NCBI GenBank assembly: GCA_031550085.1
Contig: JAVBOY010000001.1
Coordinates: 62,001-126,000 of the forward strand
Source: UBA4417 sp031550085
GTDB taxonomy: Bacteria; Bacteroidota; Bacteroidia; Bacteroidales; UBA4417
Direction of reading: 5' to 3'
DNA: 64,000 nucleotides
Of the stretch, positions 26,014 to 34,255 are shown piece after piece; position 1 is the first letter of the stretch; each line of letters opens with the position of its first letter. The position numbers and the translations under genes are program-made. A model generated the notes under the pieces. That model was given only the letters and a program-made list of their open reading frames with translations, did not search any database and was not told the origin of the DNA.

Positions 26014-26775
26014 TTACTTCTTGCGAGGGGGGCGATTTCCGCGGGGACGCGAATCCCTGTCGTCTCTTCCTCCTTGACGTGATGGTCTGTTCGATGCAAA
26101 TTGATTCTTGTCTTTTGCTGTATTTTCAGCAACGGCACTCAAATCCAATTTGCCAAAAATTTCACCTTTACAAATCCAAACCTTGATTCCGATACGTCCG
26201 TAAGTTGTATGCGCTTCTGAAATTGCATAATCAATATCGGCGCGAAGTGTATGCAACGGAATGCGTCCTTCTTTAAATTGTTCGCGGCGTGCAATTTCGG
26301 CCCCGCCTAAACGACCACCAATCTGAACTTTAATCCCTTCGGCTCCGATACGCATGGTAGAAGCAATCGCTGTTTTCACGGCACGGCGGTACAAAATACG
26401 TCCTTCGATTTGGCGAGCGATGGTTGCTCCAACAATAATGGCATCCAATTCGGGGCGTTTTATTTCACTGATATTGATTTGGATTTCTTTCCCAGTGATC
26501 TTTTTTAATTCTTCTTTCAGCTTGTCAACTTCCGAACCGGCTTTTCCGATAATGACTCCTGGGCGGGCCGTATTAATAGTAACTGTAACAAGTTTTAATG
26601 TGCGCTCAATGTAAATGCGTGAAATTCCTGCTTTCGCCAAACGAACATTCAAGTATTTACGGATTTGATCGTCTTCAACTAATTTATTTTCAAATTTCTT
26701 GCCGCCAAACCAGTTAGAATCCCATCCTTTGATGATTCCTAATCTGTTACCGATTGGATTAGTTTTTTGTCCCAT
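26014..26775 (-). CDS. rpsC: 30S ribosomal protein S3 with basic C-terminal extension
   Basis: Residues 1 to about 205 are a standard S3: MGQKTNPIGNRLGI, a KH domain (PGVIIGKAGSEVDKLKEELKKITGK) and the C-terminal domain (GAEGIKVQIGGRLGGAEIARREQFKEGRIPLHTLRADIDYA). About 45 further residues form a disordered tail rich in Arg, Gly, Asp and Pro. S3 is part of the mRNA entry helicase. The tail is longer than in E. coli, and tails of this sort are common in Bacteroidota. Confidence 0.96.
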   Translation of the reverse strand: MGQKTNPIGNRLGIIKGWDSNWFGGKKFENKLVEDDQIRKYLNVRLAKAGISRIYIERTLKLVTVTINTARPGVIIGKAGSEVDKLKEELKKITGKEIQINISEIKRPELDAIIVGATIARQIEGRILYRRAVKTAIASTMRIGAEGIKVQIGGRLGGAEIARREQFKEGRIPLHTLRADIDYAISEAHTTYGRIGIKVWICKGEIFGKLDLSAVAENTAKDKNQFASNRPSRQGGRDDRDSRPRGNRPPRKK

Positions 26776-26787
26776 TAGGCTGCTTAA

Positions 26788-27213
26788 TTATTTTGTTACT
26801 ACTTCAGTTTCTTGTTTTACTACTTTGCTATCCAGGTACACGGTCACGTGGTTTGAACGTTTACGTACCCGGTAAGCTCTCCCTTGCGGGGCGGGGTTTA
26901 CGCGCTTCATCATCCGGCCACCATCTACGGCAACCTCTTTGATGTAAAGATTGCTGTCTTCCATGCGAACGCCTTCATTTTTAGCTTGCCAGTTTGCCAA
27001 AGCAGACTTGATCAGTTTATACAAAGGTATTGCGGCATGATTTGGCGTATGCTTCAAAATGTGCAATGCCATTTCAACATTTTTTCCCCTTACCAAGTCT
27101 ACAACGAGACGCATTTTCCTTGGCGACGAAGGGAAATTGTTTAGCTTCGCGAAATAAAGCTTCTTGCTTGCTTCTTTTCTTGCTTCTGCTGCGTTATGTT
27201 TTCTTGCTCCCAT
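26788..27213 (-). CDS. rplV: 50S ribosomal protein L22
   Basis: A 141-residue L22 (FPSSPRKMRLVVDLVRGKNVEMALHILKHTP, LIKSALANWQAKN) with the C-terminal beta-hairpin region GGRMMKRVNPAPQGRAYRVRKRSNHVTVYL that lines the exit tunnel. Normal length with a short N-terminal extension. Confidence 0.97.
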   Translation of the reverse strand: MGARKHNAAEARKEASKKLYFAKLNNFPSSPRKMRLVVDLVRGKNVEMALHILKHTPNHAAIPLYKLIKSALANWQAKNEGVRMEDSNLYIKEVAVDGGRMMKRVNPAPQGRAYRVRKRSNHVTVYLDSKVVKQETEVVTK

Positions 27214-27228
27214 GTTGCTTATTCTTTT

Positions 27229-27501
27229 TTACTTCTTACCTTTATTACCGGCATGTCCTCTGAATATCCGTGTCGGCGAAAATTCTCCCAATTTATGTCC
27301 TACCATATTTTCGGTTATATAAACCGGGATAAATTTGTTCCCATTATGTACTGCAATGGTTTGCCCTACAAAATCGGGGGTTATTGTTGATGCTCGTGAC
27401 CAGGTTTTAATAACAACTTTTTTCTTGCCTTCAACCATCTCGAGTACTTTCTTTTCGAGCTTGTAATCTACGAAGGGTCCTTTTTTTAGTGAACGGCTCA
27501 T
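27229..27501 (-). CDS. rpsS: 30S ribosomal protein S19
   Basis: A 90-residue S19 (MSRSLKKGPFVDYKLEKKVLEM, IKTWSRASTITPDFVGQTIAVHNGNKFIPVYITENMVGHKLGEFSPTR). Normal length; 18 bp after rplB. Confidence 0.97.
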   Translation of the reverse strand: MSRSLKKGPFVDYKLEKKVLEMVEGKKKVVIKTWSRASTITPDFVGQTIAVHNGNKFIPVYITENMVGHKLGEFSPTRIFRGHAGNKGKK

Positions 27502-27519
27502 GGTAATGGTTTTCTTATA

Positions 27520-28344
27520 TTACTTTTTCCTTCTTTCGATGATTAATCTGTTGGAATCCTTGGTGCGTGAACGGGTCTTATATCCTTTTGCAGGGATTCC
27601 TTTGCGTGTGCGCGGATGTCCTCCGGTAGCTCTTCCTTCACCTCCACCCATCGGATGGTCAACCGGGTTCATCACAACCGCACGGGTGCGGGGACGACGT
27701 CCCAACCAACGTGAACGACCGGCTTTCCCTGAAACTTCCAAACTATGGTCGCCATTTGACACAATACCTATAGTGGCTTTGCATGCTTGTAAAATCAACC
27801 GTGTTTCTCCCGAAGGCATTTTGATTACGGCATACTTTCCATCACGAGACATCAATTGAGCGGATGCTCCGGCGCTGCGAACAATTTTCGCTCCTTGCTC
27901 GGGACGTAACTCAATGTTGTGAATCATGGTACCGAAAGGAATTTCGCTCAAATAAAGCGTATTCCCCAAATCCGGTGAAACTCCACGGCCCGAAAGAAGC
28001 GTCATTCCCACTTTTAAGCCTTGAGGCGCAATGATGTAACGTTTTTCACCATCGGCATAATGAAGCAAAGCAATACGTGCTGTACGGTTTGGATCGTATT
28101 CAACGGTTTTAACAGTTGCAGGGATATTGTCTTTATCGCGTTTGAAATCGACAATACGGTATTGCTGCTTGTGACCACCTCCTACATAACGCATGGTCAT
28201 TTTCCCTTGATTATTACGTCCTCCGCTTCTTTTTTTCGGAGCAAGCAAACTTTTTTCGGGAGTGCCTGTTGTAATATCGTCGAATGCGCTGATAACTTTA
28301 AAGCGCTGACTGGGTGTGGTTGGTTTGAATTTCTTTAGAGCCAT
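27520..28344 (-). CDS. rplB: 50S ribosomal protein L2
   Basis: A 274-residue L2, a primary 23S rRNA-binding protein near the peptidyl-transferase centre. It has GRNNQGKMTMRYVGGGHKQQYRIVDF and the C-terminal signature MNPVDHPMGGGEGRATGGHPRTRKG, which includes the conserved functional His. Full length; 5 bp after rplW. Confidence 0.97.
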   Translation of the reverse strand: MALKKFKPTTPSQRFKVISAFDDITTGTPEKSLLAPKKRSGGRNNQGKMTMRYVGGGHKQQYRIVDFKRDKDNIPATVKTVEYDPNRTARIALLHYADGEKRYIIAPQGLKVGMTLLSGRGVSPDLGNTLYLSEIPFGTMIHNIELRPEQGAKIVRSAGASAQLMSRDGKYAVIKMPSGETRLILQACKATIGIVSNGDHSLEVSGKAGRSRWLGRRPRTRAVVMNPVDHPMGGGEGRATGGHPRTRKGIPAKGYKTRSRTKDSNRLIIERRKK

Positions 28345-28349
28345 TATTT

Positions 28350-28637
28350 TTAGATATTGCTATAAAAATCAATAGTATCGCCTTTTGCTAATGTTACAAT
28401 AGCTTTTTTAAATGCGTTTTGTTTGCCTGTCAAAACTCCGCTTTTGGTATTGCGTGATTTGGTTTTACCGGTATAATTGATGGTGTTTACGCTATCAACT
28501 TTTACGGTGTAAAGTGCTTCTACCGCTTCTTTGATTTGAATTTTGTTAGCGCGAACGTCAACCCTAAAACCGAAACGACCTTTTTCACCTTGTGCGGTCA
28601 TCTTCTCAGTAATGATTGGTCTGATGATAATTCCCAT
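28350..28637 (-). CDS. rplW: 50S ribosomal protein L23
   Basis: A 95-residue L23 (IIRPIITEKMTAQGEKGRFGFRVDVRANKIQIKEAVEALYTVKVDSVNTI). It lies beside the tunnel exit and docks trigger factor and SRP. Normal length. Confidence 0.96.
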   Translation of the reverse strand: MGIIIRPIITEKMTAQGEKGRFGFRVDVRANKIQIKEAVEALYTVKVDSVNTINYTGKTKSRNTKSGVLTGKQNAFKKAIVTLAKGDTIDFYSNI

Positions 28638-28667
28638 CGGTTAATGTTTTTAAAATGGTTACGGTTT

Positions 28668-29300
28668 TTAATTGTTTGCTAAAATGGTTTCGATTTCTTT
28701 CAACGATCCTTCGGCAAGAATCAAATTGTTGGCACGAAGAATTTCGTAAGTATTCAAATCACAGGCGCGGACTACTTTGGAATATTCCAGATTGCGAGCC
28801 GACAATATGACATTGTTATCAACTGCCGGAAGCACCAACAACGTTCTGCGTCCTTTTACTTGAAGTTTTTCCAACATGCTTACAAAATTTTTGGTTTTGG
28901 GCGTTTCGAAAGTAAAATCTTCAAGTACGGTAATGTTATTTTCCTGGGCTTTATAACTCAATGCGGAGATACGAGCCAAACGTTTTAATTTTTTGTTCAG
29001 TTTAAAACTGTAATCGCGTGGGTGTGGACCAAAAACGCGAGCTCCACCGCGCAACAAAGGAGATTTTATGCTACCAAAACGTGCACCGCCACCGCCTTTT
29101 TGCTTTCTGAGTTTCTTTGTGCTGCCGCTCAATTGCGACTTTTCTTTTGAACTATGCGTTCCTTGGCGTTGATTCGCAAGATATTGTTTGGTATCCAAAT
29201 AAATTGCGTGATCATTTGGTGTTACATTGAAGATATCGTCTTTCAGTGTAGCAGTTTTGGCTGTTTTTTCACCGTTAATGTTATATACTACTAGCTCCAT
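28668..29300 (-). CDS. rplD: 50S ribosomal protein L4
   Basis: A 210-residue L4 (NQRQGTHSSKEKSQLSGSTKKLRKQKGGGGARFGSIKSPLLRGGARVFGPHPRDYSFKLNKK) with the extended loop that reaches into the exit tunnel. The ATG overlaps the end of rplC by 10 bases (ATGGAGCTAG), an arrangement that implies translational coupling. Confidence 0.97.
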   Translation of the reverse strand: MELVVYNINGEKTAKTATLKDDIFNVTPNDHAIYLDTKQYLANQRQGTHSSKEKSQLSGSTKKLRKQKGGGGARFGSIKSPLLRGGARVFGPHPRDYSFKLNKKLKRLARISALSYKAQENNITVLEDFTFETPKTKNFVSMLEKLQVKGRRTLLVLPAVDNNVILSARNLEYSKVVRACDLNTYEILRANNLILAEGSLKEIETILANN

Positions 29301-29920
29301 CTCTCAACAATTACGTATGAACCACTTGGCCCGGGAACCGAACCTTTAATTACTATAAGATTTTTTTCAGGAACAATTTTCAAAATTTGAAGATTGATCG
29401 CTTTCACGCGGACGCTTCCCTTTTGCCCAGCCATACGAGTGCCTTTGAATACGCGGCTGGGGTACGAAGATGCTCCTAATGAACCGGGGGCTCTCAAACG
29501 GTCGTGTTGACCGTGGGTTACACCACCTACACCGCCAAAGTTGTGGCGACGCATAACGCCTTGGAATCCTTTTCCCTTTGTAATGCCAATTACATCAATA
29601 AATTCGCCTTCTTCAAAAATATCAACCTTCAATATGTCGCCATATGATTTGCGGTGTTCCACTTCAAAACGGGTAAACTCTGCAACAACTTTTTTGGGCG
29701 TAGTACCTGCTTTTTTGAAGTGTCCTACTTCTGCTTTTGTTGCATGCTTTTCCTTCTTGTCTTCGAAAGCAAGCTGTAGTGCTTCGTAACCATCAGTTTC
29801 TTTGGTTCTGATCTGGGTTACAACACAAGGACCGGCTTCGATAACCGTACAAGCGACATTTTTGCCATTGGCATCAAATATGCTTGTCATCCCTATTTTC
29901 TTACCAATAATTCCTGACAT
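29291..29920 (-). CDS. rplC: 50S ribosomal protein L3
   Basis: A 209-residue L3 (SGIIGKKIGMTSIFDANGKNVACTVIEAGPC, DVIGITKGKGFQGVMRRHNFGGVGGVTHGQHDRLRAPGSLGASSYPSRVFKGTRMAGQKGS). An assembly initiator. The stop lies inside the start region of rplD. Confidence 0.97.
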   Translation of the reverse strand: MSGIIGKKIGMTSIFDANGKNVACTVIEAGPCVVTQIRTKETDGYEALQLAFEDKKEKHATKAEVGHFKKAGTTPKKVVAEFTRFEVEHRKSYGDILKVDIFEEGEFIDVIGITKGKGFQGVMRRHNFGGVGGVTHGQHDRLRAPGSLGASSYPSRVFKGTRMAGQKGSVRVKAINLQILKIVPEKNLIVIKGSVPGPSGSYVIVERWS

Positions 29921-29981
29921 TATTCTGAACTATTAAAAGTTACTTTTTCTTTGTTTAAAATTTTCAAAAACCGGATTGAGA

Positions 29982-30287
29982 TCAGATCTTGATTTCTACT
30001 TCAACACCACTGGGAAGTTCTAGCTTCATCAAGGCATCAATGGTTTTAGCTGTAGAGCTGTAAATATCGAGAAGACGTTTGTAAGTGCTTAGCTCGAATT
30101 GCTCGCGCGATTTTTTATTTACAAATGTAGACCGCAACACCGTGTAAATCTTTTTGTTCGATGGCAGCGGTATGGGTCCATTGACTACTGCACCGGTTAA
30201 TTTCACCGTTTTCACAATTTTTTCGGCTGATTTGTCAACCAGGTTGTGATCGTACGATTTTAATTTGATTCTAATCCTTTGGTTCAC
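29982..30287 (-). CDS. rpsJ: 30S ribosomal protein S10
   Basis: A 101-residue S10 (MNQRIRIKLKSYDHNLVDKSAEKIV, GPIPLPSNKKIYTVLRSTFVNKKSREQFELSTYKRLL). First gene of the classical S10 group; here it follows fusA with a 35-bp gap. S10 also acts in antitermination with NusB (family knowledge). Confidence 0.97.
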   Translation of the reverse strand: MNQRIRIKLKSYDHNLVDKSAEKIVKTVKLTGAVVNGPIPLPSNKKIYTVLRSTFVNKKSREQFELSTYKRLLDIYSSTAKTIDALMKLELPSGVEVEIKI

Positions 30288-30322
30288 TTTGCAAATGTTT
30301 TACGTGTCTAAACTTAGGTTTA

Positions 30323-32416
30323 TTATCCGTTTATTTTTGTAATAACAGCTTCTGCTACATTATTGGGGCAAACTTCGTAATGTGAAAATTCCATTGTCGA
30401 ACTTGCTCTTCCGGATGTAATGGTTCGTAAGGATGTTACGTAGCCAAACATTTCGGATAATGGTACAATTGCTTTTATGATTTGATATTTTACTTGCGCA
30501 TCAATACTTTGTAAAACGCCGCGACGTTTGTTCAAATCGCCTGTTACATCGCCTATGTAATCATCAGGGCAGGTAACTTCGAGTTTCATCACCGGTTCCA
30601 ATAAAACGCATTTGGCTTGCCGGGCTGCTTCCTTGTATCCGATCCGTGCACAGAGTTCGAATGATAAGCTATCGGAATCGACTGTGTGGTAGGAACCGTC
30701 TATCAAGGTTATTTTCATGCTTTCCAACGGAAACCCTGCGAGGACTCCATTCGACATGGCATTTCTAAATCCTTTTTCAATGGCGGGAACAAATTCTCTC
30801 GGAATATTTCCGCCTTTTACATCGTTGACAAATTGCAAGCCTTTGAATTCTTCATCCGCCGGTCCGATTTCAAAAATGATATCGGCAAATTTTCCTCTTC
30901 CCCCGGTTTGCTTTTTGTAAACTTCGCGGTGTTTTACCACCGAAACAATGGCTTCACGATAAGCAACCTGCGGAGCTCCCTGATTTACATCGACTTTAAA
31001 CTCACGCCTCAATCGATCCACAATGATTTCCAAATGCAGTTCGCCCATTCCGCTGATAACCGTTTGTCCGGTTTCCGAATCCGTTTTTACCTGGAATGTA
31101 GGATCTTCTTCTGCTAATTTACCTAAGGCCAACCCTAACTTATCGACATCTTCCTGTGTTTTCGGCTCTACTGCCACACCAATCACCGGATCGGGGAAAG
31201 TCATGCTTTCCAAAACAATCGGATGTTTTTCTTCACAAAGGGTGTCACCGGTACGAATTTCTTTAAATCCGACTGCGGCACCAATATCGCCTGCTTCGAT
31301 AAAATCGATCGGCGTTTGCTTGTTGGCATGCATCTGAAGAATACGCGAAATGCGCTCTTTCTTCCCTGTGGATGCATTGAAAACATAGCTTCCGGATTCC
31401 AAGCGGCCTGAATAGACTCTGAAGAATGCGATCCGTCCGACAAAGGGATCGGTAGCAATTTTAAAAGCCAAAGCGGCAAAGGGTTCTTTTGCATCGACAT
31501 TGCGAACTTCTTCTTTTTCCGTATTGGGATTGATTCCAACAACCGCCGGAATATCGTACGGATTGGGAAGGTAAGCACAAACGTCGTCCAACAAATTTTG
31601 AATTCCTTTATTCCGGAACGAAGCGCCGCAAATAACCGGGAAAATACGCATCTCAATGGTTGCCTTACGGATCATTTGTTGCATATCTTCGGCCGTAATC
31701 GAGGTATGATCTTCAAAATATTTTTCCATCAAGGCCGGATCTTCTTCGGCACAACCTTCAATTAACTCGGTACGGTATTGGTCAACGATTTCCAGCATCT
31801 CTTCCGGAACATCGGTTTCGGTATAAGTCGTGCTGTTCGAAGCAGTGTCCCAATAAATGGCCTTGTTTTTAATCAGGTCCACAACTCCCCGAAACGAATC
31901 TTCTTCTCCGATCGGAATCTGAAGTGGAATCGGCGTAGCTCCCAACTTATTCTTTATCTGTGAAACCACATTAAAAAAGTCGGCACCGGCACGGTCCATT
32001 TTGTTTATAAAGCAAATGCGTGGAACCTTATATTTATCGGCTTGTTTCCAAACAGTTTCGCTTTGCGGTTGAACTCCTCCTACAGCGCAAAATACAGCGA
32101 CTGCACCATCTAAAACTCTCAAAGAACGTTCTACTTCTACTGTAAAATCAATATGCCCCGGGGTGTCAATGACATTGATACGGTACTCTTGATTTTTAAA
32201 ATTCCAAGTTACGGTGGTGGCTGCCGAGGTAATGGTTATTCCGCGTTCTTGCTCCTGCACCATCCAGTCCATCGTAGCGGTACCTTCGTGCACTTCGCCT
32301 AACTTGTAATTCCGTCCGGAAAAGAACAATATACGCTCCGTGGTGGTGGTTTTACCAGCATCAATATGGGCCATAATGCCTATGTTGCGCGTATATTTTA
32401 ATTTCCCTTCTTGCAT
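30323..32416 (-). CDS. fusA: Elongation factor G
   Basis: A 697-residue translocase GTPase. G1 AHIDAGKT (residues 16-23), G2 region GITITSAAT, G3 DTPGHIDFT, G4 NKMD, then domains II-V (IISGMGELHLEIIVDRLRREFKV, GFPLESMKITLIDGSYHTVDSD, EPVMKLEVTCPDDYIGDV). It sits in the str group after rpsG. No tuf gene follows; rpsJ comes next, the common arrangement in Bacteroidota. Confidence 0.97.
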   Translation of the reverse strand: MQEGKLKYTRNIGIMAHIDAGKTTTTERILFFSGRNYKLGEVHEGTATMDWMVQEQERGITITSAATTVTWNFKNQEYRINVIDTPGHIDFTVEVERSLRVLDGAVAVFCAVGGVQPQSETVWKQADKYKVPRICFINKMDRAGADFFNVVSQIKNKLGATPIPLQIPIGEEDSFRGVVDLIKNKAIYWDTASNSTTYTETDVPEEMLEIVDQYRTELIEGCAEEDPALMEKYFEDHTSITAEDMQQMIRKATIEMRIFPVICGASFRNKGIQNLLDDVCAYLPNPYDIPAVVGINPNTEKEEVRNVDAKEPFAALAFKIATDPFVGRIAFFRVYSGRLESGSYVFNASTGKKERISRILQMHANKQTPIDFIEAGDIGAAVGFKEIRTGDTLCEEKHPIVLESMTFPDPVIGVAVEPKTQEDVDKLGLALGKLAEEDPTFQVKTDSETGQTVISGMGELHLEIIVDRLRREFKVDVNQGAPQVAYREAIVSVVKHREVYKKQTGGRGKFADIIFEIGPADEEFKGLQFVNDVKGGNIPREFVPAIEKGFRNAMSNGVLAGFPLESMKITLIDGSYHTVDSDSLSFELCARIGYKEAARQAKCVLLEPVMKLEVTCPDDYIGDVTGDLNKRRGVLQSIDAQVKYQIIKAIVPLSEMFGYVTSLRTITSGRASSTMEFSHYEVCPNNVAEAVITKING

Positions 32417-32486
32417 TTTTTTTAATTTTTAAACTATAATTTTTGCTAACTACCTAATGTAAAAGCTATTTGAAACTATTTTTCAA

Positions 32487-32954
32487 TTATACCCTGAAAT
32501 GCGAGAACGCTTTATTCGCTTCTGCCATCCGGTGAGTATCTTCTTTTCTTTTAAAAGCAGCTCCTTCTTCTTTGTATGCGGCCATGATTTCGGATGCCAA
32601 CTTCGCTGCCATCGATTTTTCATTGCGTTTACGCGAGAAAAGGATCAGGTTTTTCATCCCGATGGATTGTTTGCGCGCCGGACGAATTTCGGTCGGAATT
32701 TGGAAGGTAGCTCCACCCACGCGACGGCTGCGAACCTCAACATTGGGTGTTACATTATTCAATGCTTTTTTCCAAATTTCAAGCCCATCCTCTTTGGTTT
32801 TTTCGGAAACAATGCTAATTGCATCGTAGAAAATATCGAAAGAGGTGTTTTTTTTGCCACAATACATCAAATTGTTTACGAATTTCGTAACCAATTGATC
32901 TCCAAACTTTGGGTCGGGAAGAATAATACGTTTTTTTGGTCTGGATTTTCTCAT
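32487..32954 (-). CDS. rpsG: 30S ribosomal protein S7
   Basis: A 155-residue S7 (MRKSRPKKRIILPDPKFGDQLVTKFVNNLMYCGKKNTS, NVTPNVEVRSRRVGGATFQIPTEIRPARK, KLASEIMAAYKEEGAAFKRKEDTHRMAEANKAFSHFR). Nucleates the 30S head. Normal length; 37 bp after rpsL. Confidence 0.97.
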   Translation of the reverse strand: MRKSRPKKRIILPDPKFGDQLVTKFVNNLMYCGKKNTSFDIFYDAISIVSEKTKEDGLEIWKKALNNVTPNVEVRSRRVGGATFQIPTEIRPARKQSIGMKNLILFSRKRNEKSMAAKLASEIMAAYKEEGAAFKRKEDTHRMAEANKAFSHFRV

Positions 32955-32991
32955 TGTGAGATATCTTTAGCGTTCAAATTTTTTTTACTTA

Positions 32992-33396
32992 TTATTTCTT
33001 TTTACCTGCTGCAGCCGGAGCGCCTTTTTTGGGTCGTTTGGTCCCGTATTTGCTTCTGCGCTGGTTACGTCCTTCTACACCGGATGTATCCAGAGCTCCG
33101 CGAATAATATGGTAACGTACACCCGGAAGATCTTTTACACGGCCTCCGCGAATCATCACGATGGAGTGTTCTTGCAGGTTGTGGCCTTCACCCGGAATGT
33201 AAGCATTCACTTCCTTCGTATTGGTAAGACGTACACGAGCGACTTTGCGCATGGCCGAGTTCGGTTTCTTAGGTGTAGTTGTATAAACCCGGGTACATAC
33301 TCCACGACGCTGCGGACATGCATCCAAAGCGGGCGATTTGCTCTTGTCTGTTAACTTTTGACGTCCTTTGCGAACAAGTTGTGAAATTGTTGGCAT
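32992..33396 (-). CDS. rpsL: 30S ribosomal protein S12
   Basis: A 134-residue decoding-site protein (MPTISQLVRKGRQKLTDKSKSPALDACPQRRGVCTRVYTTTPKKPNSAMRKVARV). The lysines of TPKKPNSA and the KDLPGVRYH loop, the positions where streptomycin-resistance changes are known to occur, have the wild-type residues. First gene of the 33-gene run, with its own promoter upstream. Confidence 0.97.
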   Translation of the reverse strand: MPTISQLVRKGRQKLTDKSKSPALDACPQRRGVCTRVYTTTPKKPNSAMRKVARVRLTNTKEVNAYIPGEGHNLQEHSIVMIRGGRVKDLPGVRYHIIRGALDTSGVEGRNQRRSKYGTKRPKKGAPAAAGKKK

Positions 33397-33439
33397 ATTA
33401 TTAATGAGTTGATTTCTTTTGTATTAGTTTCGTTTGATT

Positions 33440-33453
33440 CCCCAAATTTGGGG
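33440..33453. promoter_or_regulatory. Perfect palindrome in the rpsL leader
   Basis: CCCCAAATTTGGGG is a perfect 14-bp palindrome that begins 3 bp downstream of the -7 box on the minus strand, so it covers the likely transcription start. It could be an operator or form a 5' hairpin in the mRNA. No T-tract follows, so it is not a terminator. Confidence 0.45.
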
Positions 33454-33456
33454 GCG

Positions 33457-33464
33457 CAAAGTTA
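33457..33464 (-). promoter_or_regulatory. -7 box of the rpsL (ribosomal cluster) promoter
   Basis: TAACTTTG on the minus strand matches TAnnTTTG exactly, 60 bp before the rpsL start and downstream of the terminator at 33507-33529. This makes the upstream RNA a separate transcription unit. The -33 region is very A/T-rich without a clear TTTG. Confidence 0.65.
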
Positions 33465-33499
33465 AATTTTTTATTTAAATTCTTTTGATTTTTTATAAT

Positions 33500-33731
33500 A
33501 AAAAAACCCGAAAAACGTAAAATTTCGGGCTTACACTACTCAAGAATCAGGAAAGTTGTTTTTGACGACAAAACGCAACAATTATCTTTCTCGGGATAAT
33601 CCTAATTTTAACTAGCGGGCTGGTGTTGCTTTTTGTAAACCTATAACTGTCGGTTTCTCAGGTTTAATTCCCAGCCATAGCCCCTTTCTCTTATGGATTA
33701 TCAACAATGTGTTTGTTAATAACTTTAAAAG
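33500..33731 (-). ncRNA. Candidate structured small RNA upstream of rpsL
   Basis: A promoter-like TACCTTTG (33738-33745) and a terminator with T-tract (33507-33529) bound a transcript of about 230 nt with no ORF. Nested complementary segments give a rod: 33695-33702 with 33595-33602 (GATAATCC/GGATTATC), 33671-33676 with 33618-33623 (GGCTGG/CCAGCC), and 33660-33665 with 33637-33642 (AAACCT/AGGTTT), with purine-rich internal loops between. Size and rod shape would fit a 6S-type RNA, but that is only a possibility; tmRNA, RNase P and SRP RNA hallmarks are absent. A cis-acting leader of rpsL is less likely because a second promoter lies after the terminator. Confidence 0.55.
33507..33529 (-). terminator. 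Terminator of the candidate small RNA
   Basis: CCCGAAA and TTTCGGG form a 7-bp stem with a 9-base loop; on the minus strand it is followed by an uninterrupted run of T and then ATTATAAA. It precedes the rpsL promoter. Confidence 0.75.
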
Positions 33732-33737
33732 AGGGTG

Positions 33738-33745
33738 CAAAGGTA
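33738..33745 (-). promoter_or_regulatory. -7 box of the candidate small RNA
   Basis: TACCTTTG on the minus strand is a perfect TAnnTTTG match, with an A/T-rich region upstream. It would start transcription close to 33731. Confidence 0.55.
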
Positions 33746-34255
33746 GTATTTTATTTTAATTCACCAACTCTTGGTCGAATTATTTTTTGATTATTTTTTG
33801 ATTATTTTTTATCCTTTATTATAAAACATTATTTATCAATCGTTTATTGAGGATTTTTATTTTGATCCGATAGCCAAATCGAAATCCGGTTAAGAAGTAT
33901 GATGGCTTCCTTTATTCTTTTTGATTAATCGATTCAAAGTGATTATTTAATTTACAGCAACTTAAAACATTTTGGATTCATTTTCATGTGTCCGGCAGAA
34001 TGATAGTAAGCGAATTTTGGTACCAAAATGTTGAAATCTTAAAAAAACAGAGACTCCCTATCTGGCGTGAGGACTAGATTTTATTGCGTTTATCGTGATA
34101 TAAAGTATCTGTTGAAAACTTTGTATCTTTATGTGTTTTGACCGTGTTCCCTTTTTTTAATTTTGCTGCCGATTTTGTGGAGTCCAGAACCCACCTAAAA
34201 AAACGGGGCACTCTTACAAAGCCATAAGCGTAAGGAAATAAAAAAACAAATTCAA
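33746..34255. other. Gene-free A/T-rich stretch
   Basis: No credible gene. It has a short ATTATTTTTTG direct repeat (about 33779-33812) and a perfect 16-bp palindrome ATTTTGGTACCAAAAT at 34014-34029. A weak TATCTTTA box at 34124-34131 may serve the DUF5684-like gene. Confidence 0.5.

Noticed and set aside
33500..33731. tmRNA, RNase P RNA or SRP RNA upstream of rpsL
   Set aside because: No tRNA-like ends, no GAGGAAAGUCC-type RNase P core and no SRP GGAA/AGCA apical motif were found; left as an unassigned structured RNA.
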